Made by a program: the position numbers and the translations under genes
In this document: positions 18,293-26,206 of the stretch, one piece after another
Position numbering within the stretch: position 1 is the first letter of the stretch
Layout: each line of letters starts with the position of its first letter
From: Actinoalloteichus hymeniacidonis
GTDB taxonomy: Bacteria; Actinomycetota; Actinomycetes; Mycobacteriales; Pseudonocardiaceae
DNA: 64,000 bases
Reading direction: 5' to 3'
NCBI RefSeq assembly: GCF_014203365.1
Contig: NZ_JACHIS010000001.1
Coordinates: 1,922,001 to 1,986,000 of the forward strand
Notes under the pieces: model-generated
What the model was told of the DNA's origin: nothing
The model's database searches: none
What the model saw: the letters and a program-made list of their open reading frames with translations, nothing else

Positions 18293-19594
18293 ATGAATAT
18301 CCGGTATGCCGGAACGACTCGCTCCACACGACGGGCCACTGCGACCGTCGCAGGGACCTTGACGGTGCTCGCCTTGGTCACGGCCTGCGCAGGCACTGCC
18401 GATACGGGCATGCCGTCCGCCACACCGAGCGGTGACGTGGCAGCCCAGCACAGCGGCGCGGCCGATACTCCGACACCGGAATTGGGTGTCCTGCTGGACG
18501 AGCTCGTCGACGCGGGCGCACCCGGCGTGGTGGCACTGGTCGACGACGGTGCGGGCGAGCCGATCGAGCTGACCGGACAGGCCGGTTGGGTCGAACAGCG
18601 GCTCTCGGTTCAGGATCAGTTCCGCATGGGTTCGAACACCAAGACCATGATCGGCGTGCTCACGTTGCAGCAGGTCGCCGACGGCACGCTCTCCCTGTCG
18701 GACACGGTGGAGAAATGGTTGCCCGCCGCTATCCCGAACGGCGACGAGATCACCCTGCGGATGCTGTTGAACCACACCAGCGGACTCGATGATTACGTTC
18801 TTCATCCCGAGGTCCTGGGTTTGATCACCGGCAACAGCACGACGCCGTTGCCACCCGCTCGCCTGCTGGAAGCGGCGGTGGAACTTCCCGCCCTGGCCGC
18901 TCCGGGCACCGCCTATGCCTACAGCAATGCCAACTACATCGCGCTGGGCATGGTGTTGGAACGGGCGACCGAACAGCAGGTGGCGGATCTTCTCCAGCAG
19001 CGGATCCTCGATCCATTGGCATTGACCGACACGTATCTGGCCACCGACGGCGAGTCTCGCGATGGTGACCTACTGGCCGAGGGCTACGAACCCGATGCCG
19101 AGCATCTCGCGCCATTGCTGCCGCCGGGTACTCCCGAGGGCGTCGCCTTCGTGGGGGAGCCGCGCGACGATCACGTCGAGGTGTCCTCGATCGATCCGTC
19201 CTGGTCCTGGACTGCGGGCGCGGTGGTCTCGACGCCCTCCGACTGGCAGCGGTTCCTCCGTGCGCTGTTGTCCGGTTCGGTCCTGCCGCCCGCGCAGCTG
19301 GCCGAGATGAAGGAGACGGTCGTCGAGTTTCCCGGCGAGCCTGCGAGCGCCCGATACGGGTTGGGCCTGGAGCAGTATCAGAGCCCGTGCGGCTCGGTGT
19401 GGGGCCACACCGGTGGTATTCCCGGCTATGCCAGTGCGAACTACGTCGACGAGTCGGGTACCCGATCGGTCACCGTGGTCACGACGACGCAGTTCGGTCT
19501 GCGTACCGAAGCACTCGGCGCGGCCGAACGGGCGCTGATCGACGGGGCCGTCTGCGCGATGTCGGGCGAGCCGCTGCCCGCCACGGAGGAGTGA
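18293..19594 (+). CDS. serine hydrolase lipoprotein, beta-lactamase class C/DD-peptidase family
   Basis: Exported hydrolase of 433 aa. An N-terminal signal peptide ends in the lipobox LVTAC, so it is probably anchored to the outer face of the membrane. The penicillin-binding fold follows: the SxxK motif with the nucleophile is in GSNTKTMIG, the YxN motif is YSNANY and the KTG-equivalent is HTGG in WGHTGGIPGY, as in D-aminopeptidase or esterase members rather than true beta-lactamases. Substrate could be a peptidoglycan stem peptide, an ester or a D-peptide. It follows a two-component system in the same direction and may be part of its regulon. Confidence 0.9.
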   Translation: MNIRYAGTTRSTRRATATVAGTLTVLALVTACAGTADTGMPSATPSGDVAAQHSGAADTPTPELGVLLDELVDAGAPGVVALVDDGAGEPIELTGQAGWVEQRLSVQDQFRMGSNTKTMIGVLTLQQVADGTLSLSDTVEKWLPAAIPNGDEITLRMLLNHTSGLDDYVLHPEVLGLITGNSTTPLPPARLLEAAVELPALAAPGTAYAYSNANYIALGMVLERATEQQVADLLQQRILDPLALTDTYLATDGESRDGDLLAEGYEPDAEHLAPLLPPGTPEGVAFVGEPRDDHVEVSSIDPSWSWTAGAVVSTPSDWQRFLRALLSGSVLPPAQLAEMKETVVEFPGEPASARYGLGLEQYQSPCGSVWGHTGGIPGYASANYVDESGTRSVTVVTTTQFGLRTEALGAAERALIDGAVCAMSGEPLPATEE

Positions 19595-19753
19595 CCGCGC
19601 GGCGTGGCAAGCCTGCGACGTCGATCGATCTGCAGGCCATGGAGCCGGTAGCTGTCCGAGTTTCCGAGTGGGGTGGTCGGGGAGTCTGCTCCGGCAGCCC
19701 ACTCGATCTCGGCTATGACCGACATCACCGATGAGCCCGACCAGCGACTATTA

Positions 19754-19769
19754 AGTCAGTCGATTGACT
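19754..19769. promoter_or_regulatory. palindrome in the 561-base spacer before the Baeyer-Villiger operon
   Basis: AGTCAGTCGATTGACT, 14 of 16 bases symmetric, in an AT-rich patch (TTAAGTCAG...). It looks like a TetR-type operator about 390 bases before the monooxygenase gene. The rest of the spacer 19595-20155 shows no convincing gene. No TetR gene is adjacent, so the binding protein would be encoded elsewhere. Confidence 0.4.
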
Positions 19770-20155
19770 CATTCGATGGCCGGTGCTTAGCTGGAATCAT
19801 GAGCGGTCGACGGGGCGGCGGTAACGGCGTGCGGCATGCCGATCACGAGGCGGACCACTCGTTATCCGCGTTGGCCAGAGCGGAATCCCTCGTCGTCAGA
19901 CCCACCGGCGGTCGCTGACCCGGTAGCGCGCGTCGATCGCTGTGCACACCGGAGTTCCCGGTGGATCGACCGTGGAGCAGCCGCAATCCCGGTAGCGCTA
20001 TGCAGGCCGATTTCGGCGGACAACGACCCGACCGAGCGAACCTCGCCTGCCTGGACACCGCTCGAGCAGTACCGATCTCACCGGATGCCGATCGCTCTTC
20101 CGGCCCATGGGCTGCACGGGATCTCTCGATGCAGTCGCACAACAGAGAGGCATGC

Positions 20156-21976
20156 ATGTCGATCCACTCGTCATCTCCCGAACCGCTCGCGGAGCAGCTC
20201 GACTTCGACGCGGACGAGTTACGCGCCAGGTATCGCGCCGAGCGAGAGCGGCGGATCCGCCCCGACGGCGCCGCGCAGTACCGCCGCACCGAGGGCGAAT
20301 TCGGCTACTACGCCGCCGATCCGTACCTGGAAACCACGATCAGCCGGGAACCGCTGACCGACCGCGTCGAGGTGCTGATCGTCGGCGGCGGCTTCGGTGG
20401 CCTGCTGACCGGCGCTCGCCTACGGCAGGCCGGGCAGACCGACATCCGGATGGTCGAGGAGGCGGGGGACTTCGGCGGCACCTGGTACTGGAATCGCTAT
20501 CCGGGTATCCACTGCGACATCGAGTCCTACGTGTACCTGCCGTTGCTGGAGGAGATCGGGTACATCCCCGAGTGGAAGTACTCGCCCGGCGAGGAGATCC
20601 GGCAGCACGCGCGCGCCATCGCCCGGCACTTCGAGCTGTACCGCGATGTCTGCTTCCAGACCAGGGTCACCGAACTCCGGTGGGACGACGAGGCCTCGGA
20701 GTGGATCGTCCGGACCAACCGCGACGACGTGATGCGGGCCCGGCATGTGGTGGTGTCCAGCGGAACGTTGAGCAAGCCCAAGCTCCCGGGCATCCCCGGC
20801 ATCGAGGACTTCGCGGGCCACACCTTCCACACCAGCCGGTGGGACTACGGGTACACCGGCGGCAGCGCCGACGGCGGGCTGGATCGGCTCGCCGACAAGC
20901 GGGTCGCGCTGATCGGCACCGGTGCCACCGCGATCCAGGTGGTGCCGCATCTGGGTCGCGACGCGGAACAGCTGTACGTCTTCCAGCGCACGCCCTCCAC
21001 GGTCGACGTGCGTGACAACGGGCGCACCGACCCGGCCTGGGTCGAGTCGCTCACGCCGGGCTGGCAACGCCGTCGGATGGAGAACTTCCTCAACATCGTC
21101 CATGGCGGACAGGTCGAGGAGGACCTGGTCGGCGATGCCTGGACCGGTGTCTCCCGGCTGTTGGAGAACCTGATCCCGACCAACGCTGCCTCGGAGCTGT
21201 CCGCCGAGGACCGGGAGTACCTGGGCGAGATCGTCGACTTCAAGAAGATGAACGAGATCCGGGCACGGGTCGACTCGGTCGTCGAGGACCCGGCCACGGC
21301 CGAGGCGCTCAAGCCCTGGTACCGCTATATGTGCAAGCGTCCCACCTTCAGCGACCACTACCTGGAGACCTTCAACCGATCGAACGTGACCCTGGTGGAC
21401 ACCGCCGATCACGGCGGGGTCCAACGCATCACCGAGAAGACCGTGGTGGTGGGCGAGCAGGAATACGAGGTCGACTGCATCATCTTCGCGACCGGCTTCG
21501 AGGTCGGCGTGTCGGGCGTGCTCTCCGGGAGTCTGCCCGTGTACGGCCGTGGCGGTGTCGCGCTCACCGAGGCTTGGGGGCGGGGACCCAAGACGCTGCA
21601 CGGCTTCTACAGCCATGGTTATCCAAACCTGTTCCACCTGGGCCCGTTGCAGAATGCCGCGTCCTTCAACTTCGTGCACGTCCTGGACGAGCAGGCGACC
21701 CACATCGCCGAGGTCGTCGTCGCCGCCCGTGATCGGGGGGCGCGGTACGTCGAGCCCAGCGCCGCCGCCGAGGACGCCTGGGTGATGCAACTGCGGGCCA
21801 ATGCGCCCGACCAGTACCGATTCCAGGCCGAATGCACCCCCGGCTACTACAACAACGAGGGAATGCCCCGGCCGCACGGCGAGACCTACAGCGAGGGACC
21901 CGTGGTGTTCCACCAGACGCTCCGGCGCTGGCGCGACGAGGGCGGGATGGACGACGTACTGGTCGATCCGAGGTGA
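20156..21976 (+). CDS. Baeyer-Villiger flavin monooxygenase
   Basis: NADPH- and FAD-dependent type I Baeyer-Villiger monooxygenase, 606 aa, inserting oxygen next to a ketone to give an ester or lactone. Seen in order are an N-terminal extension of about 70 residues, the FAD Rossmann motif GGGFGG, the GGTWYWNRYPGIHCD stretch typical of the cyclopentadecanone/steroid monooxygenase branch, the BVMO fingerprint FAGHTFHTSRWD, and the NADPH motif GTGATAIQ. The ATG at 20156 follows AGAGAGG. The downstream beta-propeller gene starts within its stop codon, so the two products probably act in sequence, oxygenation then lactone or ester opening. Large cyclic or steroid-like ketones are likely substrates by family. 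Confidence 0.93.
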   Translation: MSIHSSSPEPLAEQLDFDADELRARYRAERERRIRPDGAAQYRRTEGEFGYYAADPYLETTISREPLTDRVEVLIVGGGFGGLLTGARLRQAGQTDIRMVEEAGDFGGTWYWNRYPGIHCDIESYVYLPLLEEIGYIPEWKYSPGEEIRQHARAIARHFELYRDVCFQTRVTELRWDDEASEWIVRTNRDDVMRARHVVVSSGTLSKPKLPGIPGIEDFAGHTFHTSRWDYGYTGGSADGGLDRLADKRVALIGTGATAIQVVPHLGRDAEQLYVFQRTPSTVDVRDNGRTDPAWVESLTPGWQRRRMENFLNIVHGGQVEEDLVGDAWTGVSRLLENLIPTNAASELSAEDREYLGEIVDFKKMNEIRARVDSVVEDPATAEALKPWYRYMCKRPTFSDHYLETFNRSNVTLVDTADHGGVQRITEKTVVVGEQEYEVDCIIFATGFEVGVSGVLSGSLPVYGRGGVALTEAWGRGPKTLHGFYSHGYPNLFHLGPLQNAASFNFVHVLDEQATHIAEVVVAARDRGARYVEPSAAAEDAWVMQLRANAPDQYRFQAECTPGYYNNEGMPRPHGETYSEGPVVFHQTLRRWRDEGGMDDVLVDPR

Positions 21977-23643
21977 GCGCCCCGCAGCCCGAGCACCGCA
22001 GCAGGTTCGACGGCCCCGGCCGCAGGCCGCCGCGCAGCACCCGTTGGCAGGTGCGCAGGATGACCAGGCCCAACCAGCTGTGGGGCTCGAACGGGGTCGC
22101 GTTCGGACCCGACGGCCGCCTGTACGTCGCGCAGTATCTGGGCGGACAGATCAGCGCCGTGGACCTGTCCTCCGGCGACGTCGAGGTCGTGGTGTCGCCC
22201 GACGGGCCGGTGCGGTCTCCGGACGATCTGGCCTTCGGATCGGACGGCTCGATGTACATCACCGACTTGGTCCCCGGCCGGGTGTGGCGGCGTACCCCAC
22301 GGGGCGAGTTCGTGCTGGTCACCGACCAGCTGGCGGTACCCAACGGCATCACCTGTGTCGGCGATCGGCTCTTCGTCAACGAGATGAAGCGCAACGGCAG
22401 GCTGGTGGAGCTGTTTCCCGACGGGGGCGAGCCCGTGGTGCTCACCGACGATCTGGTCGTCGGCAACGCGATGCAACTCGGCCCGGACGGCAAGCTCTAC
22501 TACCCGCACATGTTCACCGACCAGGTGTTCCGGATATCGCCAGAGGGCGGTGCACCCGAGCTGGTCGCCTCGGAGGTGCACGAGCCGGTCGCGGTGCGCT
22601 TCGACCGAGGCGGTGTCCTGGTCGTGTTGTCTCGCGGTGTCGAAGGCATCGTCACCAGCATCGACCTGTTCGGCACCGGCGACCGTTCCATCGTCACCAG
22701 CGGGATCAAGGGGCTGGACAACGCCGCCTTCGACGCCGAGAACCGGATGTTCGTCTCCAGCTTCGCCAGCGGCGGCATCGCCGAGTTGCATCCCGACGGG
22801 CGGACGAGGGAGGTCGTCCCGCAGGGACTCGACGGTCCGTTCGGCGTGGCCGTCGGCGGCGACGGAACGGTGTACGCGGCCGACCACTATCGAGTGGCCA
22901 GCCCGGATTCGGCCGAGACCGCCCCGGCGGTGGAGGCCGAGACCGAGCCGCGTGGCGTGCTCACCCGCGAGATGCTGATCTTCGTGCACGGCATCGCCGA
23001 GGACGGCGGCCTACTACATGTGACCTCGCAGTTCGGCGACGTGCGCACCTACGATCCCTCGGATCGGTCCGTGCGGGTGCGGGCCAACGGACTGGACGGG
23101 CCGATGGGCCTGGCGGTGCGGGCCGACGGAGTGCTCGTCGTCGCCGAAGCCGGGGCGGGCCGCATCCTGGCCATCGATGCCGAGGACACCGTCACCGTCC
23201 TGGCGGAGGGCTTGACGCACCCCGTGGACGTCGCACTCGACGAGCGGCAACGCCTCTACGCGAGCGAGGACGGACGCGGTGCCGTCGTTCGGATCGATGA
23301 CGGCGAGGTCGTCATCATCGCGGAGGGTCTCGGCGCTCCGCAGGGTCTGGCCGTTCGGGGTGACGAGGTGTTCGTGGTGGAGACCGAGCACGGGCGGATC
23401 CTGGCGATCGACCTCATCGAAGGTGGACAACGGATCGAAGCCGAGGACCTGCCGGTGTGTCCGCCGCCGACTGCCTCGGCAGGGGAGACGGCGGTCCTCA
23501 GCCACGGTATGCCCGGTCTGCCACCCCGTTTCGCCGGTCTGGCGGTGGATCGCGAGGGGACCCTCTACCTGTCGGCCAACGGTGAGGGCAGCGTGTTGCG
23601 CTTCGCCGCCTCGCAGGCGATGACCGCCGAAACGGGCGGCTAG
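21973..23643 (+). CDS. SMP-30/NHL-type beta-propeller hydrolase, lactonase candidate
   Basis: Protein of 556 aa built of repeated propeller blades; segments such as GVAFGPDGRLYVAQYL, DLAFGSDGSMYITDL and GLAVDREGTLYLSANG recur about every 40-45 residues, enough for ten or more blades, so it may be two propellers in tandem where the SMP-30/gluconolactonase family usually has one of about 300 aa. No signal peptide. The GTG start overlaps the stop of the Baeyer-Villiger gene (GTGA), giving tight coupling. The obvious inference is hydrolysis of the lactone made by the upstream enzyme, but metal-binding residues could not be assigned with certainty and a purely structural or binding role is possible. 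Confidence 0.75.
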   Translation: MSAPQPEHRSRFDGPGRRPPRSTRWQVRRMTRPNQLWGSNGVAFGPDGRLYVAQYLGGQISAVDLSSGDVEVVVSPDGPVRSPDDLAFGSDGSMYITDLVPGRVWRRTPRGEFVLVTDQLAVPNGITCVGDRLFVNEMKRNGRLVELFPDGGEPVVLTDDLVVGNAMQLGPDGKLYYPHMFTDQVFRISPEGGAPELVASEVHEPVAVRFDRGGVLVVLSRGVEGIVTSIDLFGTGDRSIVTSGIKGLDNAAFDAENRMFVSSFASGGIAELHPDGRTREVVPQGLDGPFGVAVGGDGTVYAADHYRVASPDSAETAPAVEAETEPRGVLTREMLIFVHGIAEDGGLLHVTSQFGDVRTYDPSDRSVRVRANGLDGPMGLAVRADGVLVVAEAGAGRILAIDAEDTVTVLAEGLTHPVDVALDERQRLYASEDGRGAVVRIDDGEVVIIAEGLGAPQGLAVRGDEVFVVETEHGRILAIDLIEGGQRIEAEDLPVCPPPTASAGETAVLSHGMPGLPPRFAGLAVDREGTLYLSANGEGSVLRFAASQAMTAETGG

Positions 23644-24066
23644 CACAGCGAGGACGTGGCCGGCCTCGCCGCTGTTGTGGGTGGCGGCGAGGTCGGCTTT
23701 CGGCCGGACACATCGACGATGTCGGGAAGTCTGCGACGGTGATCCTCTGGATGCTCTACGGACCGGTCGGCCTCGTGCACGATGAGGTCGGAGTCGCGTG
23801 CAGCAGGAATGAGCCGATCGGCCTCGGAGGTGATCGGTGTCTCCTGTGGCACGCCGATCGGTACGCCGGTTGGCGGAAGCGCTGACGTATTCGATCCCTT
23901 CGGCTGATCTCGCCGTTCTGTGGCGAGGTGCGGCGGGGCTCGCTGCGGCAACACCACGACCTTCATCTGCTGTGCCGCACCTCACGGATCGATGGCCTTG
24001 CATGCGACGCGACGTCAGGCCTTGCACTCGGAGGTACCCACCCATCGAAATGAGGACCCAGCCATC
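23644..24066. other. 423-base spacer without recognisable gene
   Basis: Open frames here are short and lack family-like sequence. The last 60 bases should contain the leader of the S9 peptidase gene, with GAGGA about ten bases before its ATG. No convincing terminator or operator was seen. Confidence 0.5.
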
Positions 24067-25980
24067 ATGACCGCCCCATCGAAGCTGATCGCCGTCGAGG
24101 ATTTCTTCGGCCTGCCCACCCGCAGTCGGGCCGTGTTGTCCCCGGATGGCACGAAGGTCGCCTACCTCGCCCCGTGGCGCGGTCGGCTCAACGTCTTCCT
24201 CCGTGACGTGGACTCCGACTGGGCCACTCCCGACGATGAGGACGGGGGTGCGCGGCGCATCACCTCCGACGAGCGTCGCAACATCGACACCTTCTTCTGG
24301 AGCGTCGACGGCCGTTATCTACTGTTCCATCAGGACACCGACGGCGACGAGAACTGGCACCTGCATCGCGCCGATCCGAGCCGACCCGATGATCCGGCCG
24401 TCGACCTGACCCCCTTCGACGGTGTGCGGCTGCTCGGCACCCAACTCTCACCGGATCGGCCCACCACGATCTTCGTGCAGCTCAACAAGCGCCGCCCCGA
24501 GATGATCGACCTGTTCGAACTGGACCTGACGACCGGTCGGTTGACCTCGATCGCGGAGAGCCCCGGCGACGTCACCAGCTGGCTGTGCACGCGGAACCGG
24601 TTGCTGGCCTTCACCGTGGAGGACAGCGGCGACCAGGCGCTATGGGAGTGGACCACGGATGAACCTCGATTGATCAGCCGGTTCCTCGGTGCCGATTTCA
24701 TCTTCGGGGTGCTGCCGGTCGCGCCCACCCCCGACGGCGAGGGACTGTGGATCGGCTCCTCGCGCGGCTCGGACCGCACCCGGCTGGTGCGGCTCGACCT
24801 GGCGACGGGCGAGCAGATCGGCGTCGACAGCCACCCCGTCTTCGACCTGGACACCCCGCGCCCCGAGGCCGACCCGAGGTTCCCCTCCTCGCTGATCCTG
24901 AGCACGGGCACCGGGGAACTGTTCGGCTGCCGATACCTGGGCGCCCGGCAGGAGATCCACCCGCTCCACCCGCATTTCGCCGAGGTGCTGCCCAAACTGG
25001 CCGAACTGTCCGACGGCGACCTGGCACACGTCTCCTGCGACACCACGGCACAGCGGTGGGTGGTGGACTTCACCCACGACCGCGACCCCGGCGTCACCTG
25101 GTTCTACGACCACGTCACCGGAGAAGCCCGGCTGCTGTTCCGACCGTTCCCGCACCTGGAGCCGGACCAGCTGGCCCCGGTCACGCCGATCAGCATCACG
25201 GCCCGCGACGGGCTGACGCTGCCCTGCCACCTCACCCTCCCGATCGGGATCGAACAACGCGACCTGCCGACCGTGGTGCTGGTGCACGGCGGACCGTGGT
25301 ACCGCGACAGCTGGTGCTACGACCCGGAGGTCCAACTGCTGGCCAATCGGGGCTATGCGGTGTTGCAGGTCAATCTCCGAGGCTCGACCGGGTACGGCAA
25401 GGCCCACACCCGGGCCGCGATCGGCCAGTTCGCCGGACGGATGCACGACGACCTGATCGACGCGCTCGACTGGGCGATCGAGCAGGGCTACACCGATCCG
25501 AGTCGGACCGCGATCTACGGCTGCTCCTTCGGCGGGTACTCCGCCCTGGTCGGGGCCGCCTTCACCCCGGACCGGTTCGCCGCGGCGATCAGCTACACCG
25601 GGATGTCCGACCTCGTCGACCTGGTCAGATCGGTCGTCCCGTTCGCCCGGCGTGGCGTGGCGAACAGCTACCTGCCCTACATGGGCGACCCGGACGATCC
25701 GGAGCAGGAGGCCGACATGCTGGCCCGCTCGCCGATCAGCCGGGTCGACGACATCACCGCGCCGGTGCTGCTCGTCCACGGCGCCAACGACGTCCGGGTC
25801 CACCGCCGTCACTCCGACCGGGTGGTCGACGCGCTGCGGGCCAGGGGCGCCGAGGTCGAGTATCTGTTGAACGAGAACGAGGGGCACTGGTTCATCAACC
25901 CGGACAGCAACATCGAGTTGTACGGCACGCTCGAACGCTTCCTGGCGCGACACCTGGGCGGGCGATCCTCGACCTCGTGA
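24067..25980 (+). CDS. S9 family prolyl oligopeptidase-type peptidase
   Basis: Serine peptidase of 637 aa, probably cytoplasmic since no signal peptide is seen. The N-terminal two thirds form a beta-propeller (repeats such as SPDGTKVAYLAPWRGRLNVF), which gates access of small peptides. The C-terminal alpha/beta hydrolase domain has the oxyanion HGGPW, the nucleophile in GCSFGGYSA, the catalytic Asp in VHGANDVRV and the His in NEGHWF, the acylaminoacyl-peptidase/dipeptidyl-peptidase arrangement. Length fits the family. The ATG at 24067 is taken because the conserved sequence begins there. It stands alone; self-resistance or peptide turnover are both possible. Confidence 0.93.
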   Translation: MTAPSKLIAVEDFFGLPTRSRAVLSPDGTKVAYLAPWRGRLNVFLRDVDSDWATPDDEDGGARRITSDERRNIDTFFWSVDGRYLLFHQDTDGDENWHLHRADPSRPDDPAVDLTPFDGVRLLGTQLSPDRPTTIFVQLNKRRPEMIDLFELDLTTGRLTSIAESPGDVTSWLCTRNRLLAFTVEDSGDQALWEWTTDEPRLISRFLGADFIFGVLPVAPTPDGEGLWIGSSRGSDRTRLVRLDLATGEQIGVDSHPVFDLDTPRPEADPRFPSSLILSTGTGELFGCRYLGARQEIHPLHPHFAEVLPKLAELSDGDLAHVSCDTTAQRWVVDFTHDRDPGVTWFYDHVTGEARLLFRPFPHLEPDQLAPVTPISITARDGLTLPCHLTLPIGIEQRDLPTVVLVHGGPWYRDSWCYDPEVQLLANRGYAVLQVNLRGSTGYGKAHTRAAIGQFAGRMHDDLIDALDWAIEQGYTDPSRTAIYGCSFGGYSALVGAAFTPDRFAAAISYTGMSDLVDLVRSVVPFARRGVANSYLPYMGDPDDPEQEADMLARSPISRVDDITAPVLLVHGANDVRVHRRHSDRVVDALRARGAEVEYLLNENEGHWFINPDSNIELYGTLERFLARHLGGRSSTS

Positions 25981-26053
25981 CCCGCGGACGCCTCGGAAGC
26001 GGGGACACCGTCGAGGACGGCTGATCGGCGCCCGCGCACTCGGCTGCGACTGT

Positions 26054-26107
26054 ACTTGCGCGCGCTAGTTCCGCTGCCTAGCATCGCGGTTACTAGCGCG
26101 CGCAAGT
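26054..26107. promoter_or_regulatory. twin inverted operators upstream of the GH3 gene
   Basis: ACTTGCGCGCGCTAGT at 26054-26069 and its exact reverse complement ACTAGCGCGCGCAAGT at 26092-26107. Each 16-mer is itself an almost perfect palindrome centred on GCGCGC, the shape of a LacI-family operator with a central CpG. The centres are 38 bp apart and the DNA between holds TAGCAT, a possible -10 element. A LacI dimer on each copy, or a tetramer over both, would block the promoter of the GH3 gene, whose start is 100 bases downstream. The LacI gene at 28.5-29.5 kb is the likely binder. Confidence 0.75.
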
Positions 26108-26206
26108 CGTGCCGGCGCCGTAAGCCTGCGAGCTCGCCATCCCGCACACTCGCCAGGACACCCACGACGCCGCACCCGATCCGGATCGCGAACGGAAAGG
26201 AAGCCG

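Noticed and set aside
18293-19594. Beta-lactamase resistance gene.
   Set aside because: The SxxK, YxN and HTG motifs fit the wider serine hydrolase/DD-peptidase family; the last motif is HTGG rather than KTG, so resistance is not supported.
19595-20155. Small open frames in the spacer before the Baeyer-Villiger gene.
   Set aside because: No ribosome site with family-like sequence, and composition does not resemble neighbouring genes.
20156-23643. Baeyer-Villiger and propeller genes as part of the terpenoid cluster.
   Set aside because: They are separated from it by a two-component system and a lipoprotein gene and have their own spacer and palindrome, so membership cannot be shown from position.
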